Shown in pieces: positions 1 to 10,526 of a stretch of DNA of 64,000 bases; position 1 is the first letter of the stretch; the number at the start of each line of letters is the position of its first letter. The DNA is from Pararobbsia silviterrae (lineage in GTDB: Bacteria > Pseudomonadota > Gammaproteobacteria > Burkholderiales > Burkholderiaceae). The translations under genes and the position numbers were made by a program. The stretch spans positions 62,001-126,000 of the forward strand of contig NZ_RBZU01000002.1 of assembly GCF_003628125.1 (NCBI RefSeq), written 5' to 3'. The notes below the pieces were generated by a model. It ran no database searches, was not told where the DNA came from, and worked only from the letters and a program-made list of their open reading frames with translations.

Positions 1-205
1 GGCGATCGAGCTCATGCTGCTCGCCGTCAATACGAACTTCGTCGCGTTCTCGCACTACCTCGGCGATATCCACGGGCAAGTGTTCGTGTTCTTCGTGCTG
101 ACCGTTGCGGCCGCAGAAGCAGCGATCGGCCTTGCAATCCTGGTCACGCTGTTCCGCAACCTCGACACGATCAACGTCGAGGATCTGGACCGGCTCAAAG
201 GCTAA
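1..205 (+). CDS. nuoK: NADH-quinone oxidoreductase subunit K, C-terminal part
   Basis: Small membrane subunit of complex I (NADH:ubiquinone oxidoreductase), part of the proton-pumping arm in the inner membrane. The frame is open from the window edge (reading from base 2) to a TAA at 203-205, giving about 67 residues of a protein usually near 100. The visible part includes the conserved segment IELMLLAVN, a hydrophobic helix rich in Ala/Val/Phe, and the typical short polar tail. The start lies outside the window. nuoL follows after 24 bases on the same strand, the normal nuo order. Confidence 0.93.
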   Translation, partial: AIELMLLAVNTNFVAFSHYLGDIHGQVFVFFVLTVAAAEAAIGLAILVTLFRNLDTINVEDLDRLKG

Positions 206-229
206 TTCAAGGGCGAATCACAAGCTGTT

Positions 230-2281
<2,052 letters not shown>

Positions 2282-2294
2282 GGCGAGGGACACA

Positions 2295-3776
2295 ATGCAA
2301 TCTTTTCCGCTTCTGAGTATCGCGATCTGGCTGCCGATCCTGTTCGGCGTGCTGATCCTTCTGGTCGGTAACGACCGCAATCCGGGGACCGTGCGCGCGA
2401 TCGCGCTGATCGGTTCGGTGTTGAGCTTTCTCGTCACGCTGCCGCTGATTTCGCATTTCGACAGCGGCACGGCCGCGATGCAGTTCGTCGAGCAGGCGGA
2501 CTGGATCACGCGCTTCAAGATCAGCTATCACCTCGGTATCGACGGCATCTCGATGTGGTTCGTCGTGCTGACCGCGTTCATCACGATCATCGTCGTGATC
2601 GCGGGCTGGGAAGTCATCACGAAGAACGTCGCGCAATACTTCGCGGCCTTCCTGATCCTCTCGGGTCTGATGGTCGGCGTGTTCGTCGCGCTCGACGGTC
2701 TGCTGTTCTACGTGTTCTTCGAAGCGACGCTGATCCCGATGTACATCATCATCGGTGTCTGGGGCGGCGCGAACCGTGTGTACGCGGCGTTCAAGTTCTT
2801 CCTCTACACGCTGTTCGGCTCGCTGCTGATGCTGGTCGCGCTGCTCTATCTGTACACGACGACGGGAACGTTCGATCTCGCGACGTGGGCGAAGGCGCCG
2901 CTCGCTTTGACGCCGCAGGTCCTGCTGTTTATCGCGTTCTTCGCGGCCTTCGCGGTCAAGGTGCCGATGTGGCCCGTGCATACGTGGCTGCCCGACGCGC
3001 ACGTCGAAGCACCGACCGGCGGTTCGGTCGTGCTGGCCGCGATCATGCTGAAGCTCGGCGCATACGGTTTCCTGCGTTTCTCGCTGCCGATCGCGCCGGA
3101 CGCTAGCCACTTCCTCGCACCGGTCGTCATCACGCTGTCGCTCGTCGCGGTCGTCTATATCGGTCTCGTCGCGCTCGTGCAGACGGACATGAAGAAGCTC
3201 GTCGCGTATTCGTCGATTGCGCACATGGGCTTCGTGACGCTCGGCTTCTTCATCTTCAGCCAGATGGGCGTCGAAGGCGCGATCGTCCAGATGGTGTCGC
3301 ACGGCTTCGTGTCGGGCGCGATGTTCCTCTGCATCGGCGTGCTCTATGACCGCATGCATACGCGCAACATCGCCGAGTACGGCGGCGTGGTCAACGTGAT
3401 GCCGAAGTTCGCGGCGCTCGCGATGCTGTTCACGATGGCCAACTGCGGCTTGCCGGGCACCAGCGGTTTCGTCGGCGAGTTCATGGTGATTCTCGCGGCG
3501 GTCAAGTTCAACTTCTGGATCGCGTTCCTCGCGACGTTCACGCTGATCCTCGGCGCGGCTTACTCGCTCTGGATGTACAAGCGCGTGCACTTCGGCGCGA
3601 TCGCGAACGACCACGTCAAGGCACTCGTCGACGTCGGTTCGCGCGAGTTCTGGATGCTGATGGTGCTGGGCCTGCTGACGCTGTTCATGGGCCTGTATCC
3701 GAAGTACTTCACCGACCCGATGCACGAGTCCGTCTCGAACCTGCTCTCGCACGTCGCGCAGTCGAAGTTGCAATAA
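2295..3776 (+). CDS. nuoM: NADH-quinone oxidoreductase subunit M
   Basis: Second antiporter-like proton-pumping subunit of complex I in the inner membrane. The 493-residue protein is built of about 14 hydrophobic segments. It has the family landmarks FEATLIPMYIIIGVWGG (functional glutamate in a transmembrane helix), WPVHTWLPDAHVEAPT and VALVQTDMKKLVAYSSIAHMG (lysine helix). The start is ATG, 13 bases after the nuoL stop; nuoN begins 21 bases after its stop. No terminator is seen between the nuo genes. Confidence 0.96.
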   Translation: MQSFPLLSIAIWLPILFGVLILLVGNDRNPGTVRAIALIGSVLSFLVTLPLISHFDSGTAAMQFVEQADWITRFKISYHLGIDGISMWFVVLTAFITIIVVIAGWEVITKNVAQYFAAFLILSGLMVGVFVALDGLLFYVFFEATLIPMYIIIGVWGGANRVYAAFKFFLYTLFGSLLMLVALLYLYTTTGTFDLATWAKAPLALTPQVLLFIAFFAAFAVKVPMWPVHTWLPDAHVEAPTGGSVVLAAIMLKLGAYGFLRFSLPIAPDASHFLAPVVITLSLVAVVYIGLVALVQTDMKKLVAYSSIAHMGFVTLGFFIFSQMGVEGAIVQMVSHGFVSGAMFLCIGVLYDRMHTRNIAEYGGVVNVMPKFAALAMLFTMANCGLPGTSGFVGEFMVILAAVKFNFWIAFLATFTLILGAAYSLWMYKRVHFGAIANDHVKALVDVGSREFWMLMVLGLLTLFMGLYPKYFTDPMHESVSNLLSHVAQSKLQ

Positions 3777-3797
3777 GATCGGACGAGACCCAACACC

Positions 3798-5261
3798 ATG
3801 CAAAACACTTATCTGATTCTGCCCGACGCGCTGCTGATGGCGGCCGTCGTGGTCGCTTGGCTCAACGATCTGTTTTTCGGTCAGGAAGGCCGCAAGACGA
3901 CCTACGGGATCGCCGTGCTGTCGTCGGTCGTCGCGGCGGTCTGGTACGCGGTCAACGCGCTCGACGGTCATAGCCAGCTGTTCTTCGGCAATATGTATGT
4001 CGTCGATCCGTTCGCGAACGTCATGAAGGCATTCGTGTCGATCGGCTATGCGGCGTCGATCATCTATGCGCGCAAGTACATCGAGGATCGCGAGCTGTTC
4101 CGCGGCGATTTCTACCTGCTCGGCATGTTCTCGCTGCTCGGTCAGCTCGTCATGATCTCGGGCAACAACTTCCTGACGCTGTACCTCGGTCTCGAGTTGA
4201 TGTCGCTGTCGCTGTACTCGATCATCGCGCTGCGCACGAGCGCCGCCCAGGCCAACGAAGCCGCGATGAAGTACTACGTGCTCGGCGCGCTCGCATCGGG
4301 TTTCCTGCTTTACGGCATTTCGATGCTCTATGGCGCAACGGGCACGCTCGATCTGAACGAAGTGTTCAAGATCCTCGCGTCGGGCCGTGTCGAAAACTCG
4401 GTCGTGCTGTTCGGCGTGATCTTCGTGGTCGCGGCCATCGCGTTCAAGATGGGCGCCGTGCCGTTCCATATGTGGGTGCCCGACGTCTATCACGGCGCAC
4501 CGACCGCGATGACGCTGCTGACCGGCGGCGGCCCGAAGGTCGCGGCTTTCGCGTGGGGCGTGCGTTTCCTCGTCATCGCGTTGCTGCCGTATGCGGCCGA
4601 CTGGCAGCAGATGCTCGTGATTCTCGCGGCGCTGTCGCTGATCATCGGCAACATCACGGGGATCGTGCAGAAGAACATCAAGCGGATGCTCGCGTACTCG
4701 GCGATCGCGAACATGGGCTTCATCCTGCTCGGTCTGCTGTCGGGCGTCGTCGACGGCAAGGCCGACGGCGCGGCGAGCGCGTACAGCTCGGCGATGTTCT
4801 ATAGCGTGGTCTACCTCGTGACGACGCTCGGCACGTTCGGCATCGTCATGCTGCTCGCGCGCAAGGACTTCGAATGCGAGTTCATCGACGATCTGCGCGG
4901 TCTGAACCAGCGTCATCCGATCTATGCGTTCGTCATGCTGCTGCTGATGTTCTCGCTCGCCGGCATTCCGCCGACGGTCGGTTTCTACGCGAAGCTCGCG
5001 GTGCTCGAAGCCACGGTCAATGCCGGTCTTACTTGGCTGACGGTGCTTGCGGTCATCACGTCGGTGTTCGGCGCGTTCTACTACCTGCGCATCGTCAAGA
5101 TCATGTACTTCGATGCGCCGACCGATGAAGCGCCCGTGACGGCCTATGGCGGCGCGCGCGCCTTGCTCGTCGTCAACGGTCTGCTCGTGCTCGCGCTCGG
5201 TATCGTGCCGGGCCCGCTGATGAACGTCTGCTTGCAGGCCGTTCACCAACTGACGCCGTAA
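3798..5261 (+). CDS. nuoN: NADH-quinone oxidoreductase subunit N
   Basis: Third antiporter-like membrane subunit of complex I and usually the last gene of the nuo operon. The 487 residues show repeated hydrophobic helices, YLGLELMSLSLY with the conserved glutamate, FHMWVPDVYHGAPTAMTLL, and IVQKNIKRMLAYSAIANMG with the discontinuous-helix lysine. Length is normal. ATG start; the next small gene begins 18 bases after the stop and probably shares the transcript. Confidence 0.96.
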   Translation: MQNTYLILPDALLMAAVVVAWLNDLFFGQEGRKTTYGIAVLSSVVAAVWYAVNALDGHSQLFFGNMYVVDPFANVMKAFVSIGYAASIIYARKYIEDRELFRGDFYLLGMFSLLGQLVMISGNNFLTLYLGLELMSLSLYSIIALRTSAAQANEAAMKYYVLGALASGFLLYGISMLYGATGTLDLNEVFKILASGRVENSVVLFGVIFVVAAIAFKMGAVPFHMWVPDVYHGAPTAMTLLTGGGPKVAAFAWGVRFLVIALLPYAADWQQMLVILAALSLIIGNITGIVQKNIKRMLAYSAIANMGFILLGLLSGVVDGKADGAASAYSSAMFYSVVYLVTTLGTFGIVMLLARKDFECEFIDDLRGLNQRHPIYAFVMLLLMFSLAGIPPTVGFYAKLAVLEATVNAGLTWLTVLAVITSVFGAFYYLRIVKIMYFDAPTDEAPVTAYGGARALLVVNGLLVLALGIVPGPLMNVCLQAVHQLTP

Positions 5262-5279
5262 TCGCGCAGGACTCGACGT

Positions 5280-5576
5280 ATGTCCGCAGCAGGCTGGTTT
5301 ATCGTTTTATTGGCGGTCGTGTTCGCCAATCTGCCGTTCGCGAATCAGCGCCTGCTGTGCGTGGTGCCTTTCAGAAGTGGCCGCAAGAGCGCCTGGTGGC
5401 GCCTTGCGGAACTCATCGTCTACTACTTCGTCGTCGGGGCCGTGGGCCGTGCGCTCGAGGCCCAGGCCGGCAATCTCTTCCCGCTGGGCTGGCAGTTCTA
5501 CGCGATTACGTTCTGCCTGTTTCTTGTCTTCGCCTTCCCCGGATATACCGTCCGATATCTCGTCAAGTTTCGCTGA
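5280..5576 (+). CDS. DUF2818 family small membrane protein
   Basis: A 98-residue protein with three hydrophobic stretches (about residues 5-25, 38-58 and 72-95), presumably in the inner membrane. Its size and its place directly behind nuoN match the DUF2818 family, commonly found behind nuoN in beta-proteobacteria; the function is unknown. Basic residues cluster in the first loop (RSGRKSAWWR), suggesting that loop is cytoplasmic. It lies 18 bases after nuoN and 18 bases before the Nudix gene, consistent with one operon. A role in complex I assembly is only a guess from position. Confidence 0.75.
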   Translation: MSAAGWFIVLLAVVFANLPFANQRLLCVVPFRSGRKSAWWRLAELIVYYFVVGAVGRALEAQAGNLFPLGWQFYAITFCLFLVFAFPGYTVRYLVKFR

Positions 5577-5594
5577 TCTTTACGGAGCACGGCC

Positions 5595-6188
5595 GTGGCA
5601 GATGATCTTCAACGTACCGATGACGCGGCGTTGATCGAAACGCGCCTCGACGGCGAACAGTTGCTCAAGGGTCGCTTTCTCGACGTGCGTCGCGACCGCG
5701 TACAGTTGCCCGATGGCGCGATCACGACGCGCGAATACATCGTGCATCCGGGCGCGGTCATGATCCTGCCCGTGTTCGACGACGGCCGCGTGCTCGTCGA
5801 GCGGCAATTCCGCTATCCGGTCGATCAGGTCGTCATCGAATATCCGGCGGGCAAGCTCGATCCGAACGAGAATTCCGTGACCTGCGGGCGCCGCGAGCTC
5901 AAGGAAGAGACCGGTTACTCGGCGAAGGATTTTTTCTTTATCACGCGGATTCACCCGGTTTTTTCGTATTCGACCGAGTTTATCGATCTCTATCTCGCGA
6001 AGGGTCTGACCGCGGGAGAACGGCATCTCGACGAGCACGAGTTCCTCGATATCTTCACGGCCGATATCGGGCAGATGTTCGACTGGATCCGATCGGGTAG
6101 GATCACGGATGTGAAGACCATTATCGGCACGTTCTGGCTCGAAAAGATCCTGAACGGCAGCTGGCCGCTCGGCGAGCCGGCTGTCTGA
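5595..6188 (+). CDS. Nudix hydrolase, ADP-ribose pyrophosphatase type
   Basis: Predicted cytoplasmic hydrolase of nucleoside diphosphate derivatives; overall form fits the ADP-ribose pyrophosphatase (NudF-like) branch, giving AMP and ribose 5-phosphate. A complete Nudix box occupies residues 86-108, with the spacing G-x5-E-x7-RELKEETGY; the RExxEE acids bind the metal. The 197-residue length is normal. The start is GTG, preceded by a weak purine-rich site; no ATG is available nearby. Position behind nuoN suggests co-expression with complex I, and a link to NAD metabolism is plausible but inferred. Confidence 0.85.
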   Translation: MADDLQRTDDAALIETRLDGEQLLKGRFLDVRRDRVQLPDGAITTREYIVHPGAVMILPVFDDGRVLVERQFRYPVDQVVIEYPAGKLDPNENSVTCGRRELKEETGYSAKDFFFITRIHPVFSYSTEFIDLYLAKGLTAGERHLDEHEFLDIFTADIGQMFDWIRSGRITDVKTIIGTFWLEKILNGSWPLGEPAV

Positions 6189-6205
6189 CGTGCGCGCTCC
6201 CCGTC

Positions 6206-6715
6206 ATGAAAGTATTTGATCTGCGCTGCGATAGCGACCATCGATTCGAAGGCTGGTTCGGTTCCGACGTCGACTATACGGCGCAGCTCGGCAAGCAGAT
6301 GATCGCGTGTCCCGTGTGCGGCTCGCTTGCGATCGACAAGCTGCCGTCGGCGCCGAGACTCAATTTGTCGGGCGCGAGCGCGCCGCCTGAGACGGCGGCA
6401 TCGAATGCGCCGAGCGCGCCGAGCAGAACGGCGCCGGCGGCCGCAAACGATGCGGCGCCCGCGTCGGGTGCGACGGCCGAGGTATTGCAGGAACTCGAGC
6501 GCCGCTATCTCGCGTTCGCGCGCGAGGTGATCGCCAAGACCGAGAATGTCGGCGACCGATTCGCCGAGGAAGCCCGCAAGATTCACTACGAAGAAGCGCC
6601 CGCGCGCGGCATTCGCGGCGTCGCGACGCCCGAGCAGCGGCGCGAGCTTCAGGAAGAAGGGATCGACGTGGTGTCGATGCCGATCCCGGCCGCGCTCGAC
6701 GGACCGCTTCAATAG
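6206..6715 (+). CDS. DUF1178 family protein
   Basis: A 169-residue soluble protein of unknown function. The N-terminal 45 residues (MKVFDLRCDSDHRFEGWF, then a CPVCG pair) look like a small zinc-binding ribbon, as expected for DUF1178. Residues about 60-95 are a low-complexity Ala/Pro/Ser linker, followed by a helical C-terminal half containing VGDRFAEEARKIHYEEAP. ATG start 17 bases after the Nudix gene, so it is probably the last gene of this nuo-linked transcript. No signal peptide or membrane segment is seen. Confidence 0.8.
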   Translation: MKVFDLRCDSDHRFEGWFGSDVDYTAQLGKQMIACPVCGSLAIDKLPSAPRLNLSGASAPPETAASNAPSAPSRTAPAAANDAAPASGATAEVLQELERRYLAFAREVIAKTENVGDRFAEEARKIHYEEAPARGIRGVATPEQRRELQEEGIDVVSMPIPAALDGPLQ

Positions 6716-6730
6716 CGCGGCGATTGGGCC

Positions 6731-6846
6731 CACGGCTTAGGGACTGCGCGGCGCAGGGCGCTGCGTCTTAAGGTCCGCCGCTTGTGGCTTACGGCTGACG
6801 CAGGCACGGCTTAGCGCCGTACGGCTTAAGGCCCTGCGTCTCAAGG
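6731..6846. repeat. Degenerate intergenic repeats, unit about 20 bases
   Basis: The spacer between the DUF1178 gene and the glutathione-transferase gene contains several imperfect copies of the words ACGGCTTAGGG, ACGGCTTAAGG, TGCGTCTTAAGG and TGCGTCTCAAGG. They alternate irregularly, so this is a decayed tandem array rather than a clean microsatellite. No open frame or promoter was recognised in it. Confidence 0.5.
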
Positions 6847-6883
6847 CTCGGTGACGCGGGGCCCCACGCGTCCACGTGTGTAT

Positions 6884-7576
6884 TTAGCGGCGAGCGTATT
6901 GCGTCGCGCCGAACAACGTTTCCTTCGCCTTGTCGTCTTGCAGCGGCTTGCGCGCATTCGCGAGCACTTCGACGCCGCGCTGGACAGCCGGCCGCGAAGC
7001 GATCGCGTTGAACCAGCGTTCGACATTCGGGAAGTCGCTGAGCTGCTGTCCTTGATTGGCCCACGAGCGCGTCCACGGGAACGTCGCGATATCGGCGATC
7101 GTGTAGTCGTCGCCCGCGAGATACGCGTGTTTGCCGAGCTGCGTGTCCATGACGCCATAGAGCCGGCCCGCTTCCTTCGTATAGCGATTGACCGCGTATT
7201 CGATCTGCTCGGGCGCATACATCCTGAAGTGATGCGTCTGGCCGAACATCGGACCGACGCCGCCCATCTGGAACATCAGCCATTGGATGACGGTATAGCG
7301 TTGGACCGGATCCTTTGGCAGAAACTTGCCCGTCTTCTCCGCGAGATACAGCAGAATCGCGCCCGATTCGAACAAGGCGAACGGCTTGCCGTCCGGACCC
7401 TCGGAATCGACGATCGCGGGGATCTTGTTGTTCGGGCTGATCGCGAGAAACTCGGGCTTGAATTGATCGCCCGCGCCGATATTGATCGGATGCACCGCGT
7501 AGTCGAGCCCGGTCTCCTCGAGCATGATGTGAACCTTGTGGCCGTTCGGCGTCGGCCAACTGTAAACGTCGATCAT
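6884..7576 (-). CDS. yfcG: Glutathione S-transferase family protein, YfcG-like disulfide reductase
   Basis: Cytoplasmic glutathione-dependent enzyme of the Nu class. The E. coli relatives YfcG and YghU act mainly as disulfide-bond reductases rather than classical transferases. The 230 residues start with a thioredoxin-like domain (about 1-85) carrying YSWPTPNGHK, where Thr/Asn replace the usual Tyr/Ser/Cys, then NNKIPAIVD and FESGAILLYLAEKTG, which form the glutathione site. An all-helical domain follows (about 95-210) with GPMFGQTHHF. These motifs track E. coli YfcG closely. It is monocistronic on the minus strand, with 294 bases of spacer before the crotonase gene. Confidence 0.88.
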   Translation of the reverse strand: MIDVYSWPTPNGHKVHIMLEETGLDYAVHPINIGAGDQFKPEFLAISPNNKIPAIVDSEGPDGKPFALFESGAILLYLAEKTGKFLPKDPVQRYTVIQWLMFQMGGVGPMFGQTHHFRMYAPEQIEYAVNRYTKEAGRLYGVMDTQLGKHAYLAGDDYTIADIATFPWTRSWANQGQQLSDFPNVERWFNAIASRPAVQRGVEVLANARKPLQDDKAKETLFGATQYARR

Positions 7577-7790
7577 CGCAACTCCATCGAGTGTCTGAGT
7601 GACGCACGCGCCGCCGCGTGCGTTCGGTGTCGGCGATTACAGCACAGATCCCATTTGCCCGCTGACGCCCGGCCCAGGCTGACCGGGCGGTGTCGTGGGT
7701 GCTAGGTGCGGCGATGCGGGCGATGCTTGCCACGCGAGACGATGCCGTGTCGCGTGGCGCATGACGTTGTGAACGTCCCGGTGAATGAGG

Positions 7791-7827
7791 CAGCAAGCGG
7801 GGCAGTAAGCGAGGCCAGCAAGCGGGG
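7791..7827. repeat. Three 12-bp tandem repeats
   Basis: Copies CAGCAAGCGGGG, CAGTAAGCGAGG and CAGCAAGCGGGG, with one extra C before the third. They lie in the 294-base spacer (7577-7870) between yfcG and the crotonase gene. The same spacer has a 7-bp inverted repeat at 7666-7672/7683-7689 without a T tract. Otherwise nothing was recognised there. Confidence 0.6.
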
Positions 7828-7870
7828 AGACGACCGCGGCGACACATCGGGTCACGCGTGCGCGTCGCGC

Positions 7871-8581
7871 TCAGCGAAGACGCGCGATACGCGCTTCCCC
7901 CTCGGCCGTCATCTGGGATTGAAGATCGCGGTCGGTGGCCTGTTCGAGCAATCGCTTCGCGTCGGCGAACGCGTTCGGTGCGCGTCGTCCGATCTCGCTC
8001 GCCCAATCGATCGCAAGCTGAAGCGCCTCGCCGTGCGCGGCGAGCTTGTTGACGATGCCGGCCGCATAGAGGCGCGCGGCTTCGATCGGCGCGCCCGTGA
8101 GGATCATTTCATTCGCGAGCGCCTTCGGGAGCGTGCGCGCGGCGAACCACGACACGCCGCTGTCGGGCAGCGATCCCTGCGCGTCGCGAGGCAGACCCGC
8201 ATGCGCGGCTTCATCGGCGACGATCAGGTCGCACGCGAGGGCGAGCGCGAGTCCCGCGCCTTCCGCCTGTCGTTCGATGGTTGCGATGACGGGCTTGCTG
8301 AACGTGCGCAGCGCATCGAGCAGTCCCGCGAAGCTCGCGATCGCCGAAGCATGCCCATCTTGGATCGCGTCGCGACGCGCCAAGCGCGAACTCGGCATCA
8401 CGCTGACGAGCGCGTCGAGCCCCGTGACGACGACGGCGCGCGTCTCGTCATCGCGTTCGGCCACATCGAGCGCTTCGATCGCCGACGCGAATACGTCGGC
8501 CGACGGCTCGCGCGCGCCCGGATTCGAAATCGTGAGCACCCAGGTCGTGTCGATCTGCGTGGCTTTGAGTTCTGCGCTCAT
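7871..8581 (-). CDS. Crotonase (enoyl-CoA hydratase/isomerase) family protein, PaaG-like
   Basis: Acyl-CoA-handling enzyme of the crotonase fold, 236 residues. The oxyanion-hole segment GAGLALALACDL is at about 108-119, and QGSLPDSGVSWFAARTLP with PDSG at 139-142. Both catalytic glutamates of classical enoyl-CoA hydratases are absent (Ala and Arg at the aligned positions), whereas PDSG is the motif carrying the catalytic Asp in PaaG-type isomerases. An isomerase is therefore likelier than a hydratase; the substrate is unknown. The ATG at 8581 was chosen over upstream in-frame codons because the family homology begins there and it lies 4 bases after the upstream aminotransferase stop, implying an operon. 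Confidence 0.8.
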   Translation of the reverse strand: MSAELKATQIDTTWVLTISNPGAREPSADVFASAIEALDVAERDDETRAVVVTGLDALVSVMPSSRLARRDAIQDGHASAIASFAGLLDALRTFSKPVIATIERQAEGAGLALALACDLIVADEAAHAGLPRDAQGSLPDSGVSWFAARTLPKALANEMILTGAPIEAARLYAAGIVNKLAAHGEALQLAIDWASEIGRRAPNAFADAKRLLEQATDRDLQSQMTAEGEARIARLR

Positions 8582-8585
8582 GATG

Positions 8586-9761
8586 TCAAAGCCGCGCGAG
8601 CCGTCCGAGCGCTTCGTCGAGCGTGCTTTCCTTCTTGGCGAAGCAGAAGCGCACGATGCCCGATTCATGCGGCTCGTGATAGAAGGCCGACACGGGGATC
8701 GCGGCGACGCCGATTTCCGACGTCAGCCACTTCGCGAAGTCGGCCTCGGGCATATCGCTGATCGCCGAATAGTCGACGCATTGGAAGTACGTGCCGTCGC
8801 AGGGCAGCAGCCGAAAGCGCGTGCGTTCGAGCCCTGCGCGGAAGTGGTCGCGCTTGCGCTGATAGAACGCGGGCAGGTCGAGATAGGGCGCGGGATCGGC
8901 CATGAAACGCGCGAGTCCGATCTGCATCGGCGTGTTGACGGTGAACACGTTGAACTGATGGACCTTGCGAAACTCGGCCGTCAATGCGCGCGGCGCCGCG
9001 ACGTAGCCGACTTTCCAGCCCGTGACGTGATACGTCTTGCCGAAGCTCGATACGACGAGGCTGCGCGACGCAAGCGCGGGATAACGCGAGACGCTCGCGT
9101 GCGGCTGCCCGTCGTAGACCATGTGCTCGTAGACCTCGTCCGAGAGCACGAGCACCTGCGTGTCGCGCACGATCGCTTCGAGCTTGCGCATGTCGGCGTC
9201 GCGCCAGATCGTGCCGGTCGGGTTGTGAGGCGTGTTGATCACGATGAGCCGTGTGCGCGGCGTGATCGCGGCCGCGAGGCGATCGAACGGGATCGCATAG
9301 TCGGGCGCTTCGAGCGAGACGAAGACAGGCGTGCCTCCGGCGAGCTCGATCGCGGGCAGATAGCTGTCGTAGTTCGGCTCGATGACGACGACCTCGTCGC
9401 CCGGATGCACGACCGCGAGAATCGCGGTCAGCAGACCCTGGGTTGCGCCGGCCGTCACGGTGATTTCCGTGTCCGCATCGTAGGCATGGCCGTAGAGCGC
9501 ACCGATCTTCGCGGCGATCGCTTGCCGCAGCGGCGCGGCGCCCGCCATCGGCGGATATTGATTGAAGCCGTCGCGCATCGCGGCCGAAACGGCATCGACG
9601 ATACGCGGGTCGCAATCGAAATCGGGGAAGCCCTGGCCGAGATTGACGGCGCCTCGCTCGGCGGCGAGCGCCGACATCACGGTGAAGATCGTCGTGCCGA
9701 CGTTCGGCAGGCGCGAGGGCAGGGAATCGGCGGAAAAAGCGGCGTGAGGCTGAGCGTTCAT
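8586..9761 (-). CDS. ybdL: PLP-dependent aminotransferase, YbdL/methionine aminotransferase type
   Basis: Class I aminotransferase of 391 residues that closely follows E. coli YbdL, which prefers methionine and aromatic/histidine-type amino donors with 2-oxo acids. Visible sites are NLGQGFPDFD near the N-terminus, TVTAGATQGL (phosphate cup, about 101-110), NTPHNPTG (177-184), SDEVYEHM (207-214), and SSFGKTYHVTGWK with the PLP lysine at 242. The substrate carboxylate arginine is in IVRFCFAKKES near the end. It is the first gene of a two-gene minus-strand unit with the crotonase gene. Substrate preference is inferred from similarity. Confidence 0.87.
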   Translation of the reverse strand: MNAQPHAAFSADSLPSRLPNVGTTIFTVMSALAAERGAVNLGQGFPDFDCDPRIVDAVSAAMRDGFNQYPPMAGAAPLRQAIAAKIGALYGHAYDADTEITVTAGATQGLLTAILAVVHPGDEVVVIEPNYDSYLPAIELAGGTPVFVSLEAPDYAIPFDRLAAAITPRTRLIVINTPHNPTGTIWRDADMRKLEAIVRDTQVLVLSDEVYEHMVYDGQPHASVSRYPALASRSLVVSSFGKTYHVTGWKVGYVAAPRALTAEFRKVHQFNVFTVNTPMQIGLARFMADPAPYLDLPAFYQRKRDHFRAGLERTRFRLLPCDGTYFQCVDYSAISDMPEADFAKWLTSEIGVAAIPVSAFYHEPHESGIVRFCFAKKESTLDEALGRLARL

Positions 9762-9796
9762 GGCGGCGCGAAGGTCGGAAACGCGTCAAGTATGCC

Positions 9797-10474
9797 TCAG
9801 TTGCCGAACGTCGATGGGACGTCGCCGCGGCGTGCATCGACGAACGCGGCCGGCAGGCCGATCGAAAAACCGAAGTCGCGCGCGATGCGCTTGGCCATGC
9901 GCAAGAGTTCGCGATCCTTCGAGACGAGCCAGTCGGCGCGGGCGCGATGCGCGAGTTCGAGAAACTTCTGGTCGTCGCGATCGCGGCATTGCGGCAGGGG
10001 GCGTGCATCGATCGGCTGCGATGCGGTGCGAGTCGCCTCATCGTGCGTCGATGCAGGCGCGTCGTTCGCGGCGCGTGCGTTCGGGTCGGCGCTCGTCGTC
10101 ACGCTCGCGGCCGCGCCGACGCTCGCACGTGCTTGCTCATCGGCGCCCGTGTTCGCATTGGCCGTATCGCGTGCCACATCACGCGCCATATCACGTGCCG
10201 AATCGCTCGGGGCCGGCAGCGCCACGGACGTCGTCCACGCGTCGACCTGCGCGAGCGCAGCTGCTTTGTCGATCGCGAACCGTTCGAATTGCGGATAGTC
10301 GAGCACGCGCGCGAGCTCGGCGCGGCAACGCGCATCGATCACGGCGTCGATGCGCGCATGCGTGAGCGCCGACGCGATCGGTCGCGTCGCGGGGTCGTCG
10401 AACACGAGGATATCGATCCAGACATTCGAATCGAGCACGACGCGGGGCCTACGTTCGGCGGCTGAAGAGGTCAT
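9797..10474 (-). CDS. PIN-domain protein (putative ribonuclease) with low-complexity insert
   Basis: PIN-fold protein of the COG1569/PF13470 type, which are putative endoribonucleases and often toxins. The fold starts with [13 protein letters not shown] (metal Asp at 15) and ends with [13 protein letters not shown] (acids near 165-168) and LVSKDREL. Between them, residues about 88-155 (bases 10010-10213) are an Ala/Asp/Thr/Ser-rich low-complexity stretch absent from ordinary 140-residue PIN proteins. The ATG at 10474 is preferred over an in-frame TTG three codons upstream. No antitoxin gene is adjacent; yaaA diverges 52 bases away. It could be a housekeeping nuclease rather than a toxin. Confidence 0.75.
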   Translation of the reverse strand: MTSSAAERRPRVVLDSNVWIDILVFDDPATRPIASALTHARIDAVIDARCRAELARVLDYPQFERFAIDKAAALAQVDAWTTSVALPAPSDSARDMARDVARDTANANTGADEQARASVGAAASVTTSADPNARAANDAPASTHDEATRTASQPIDARPLPQCRDRDDQKFLELAHRARADWLVSKDRELLRMAKRIARDFGFSIGLPAAFVDARRGDVPSTFGN

Positions 10475-10478
10475 TCGA

Positions 10479-10484
10479 TACAAT
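10479..10484 (+). promoter_or_regulatory. Candidate -10 box for yaaA
   Basis: TACAAT, 42 bases upstream of the yaaA ATG and overlapping the start region of the divergent PIN gene. No convincing -35 hexamer is seen at the right spacing, so this is a weak call. Confidence 0.35.
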
Positions 10485-10526
10485 GGGGGCCGTCATATTG
10501 GGCCGCATACGCGGCATCTGCGTCTA

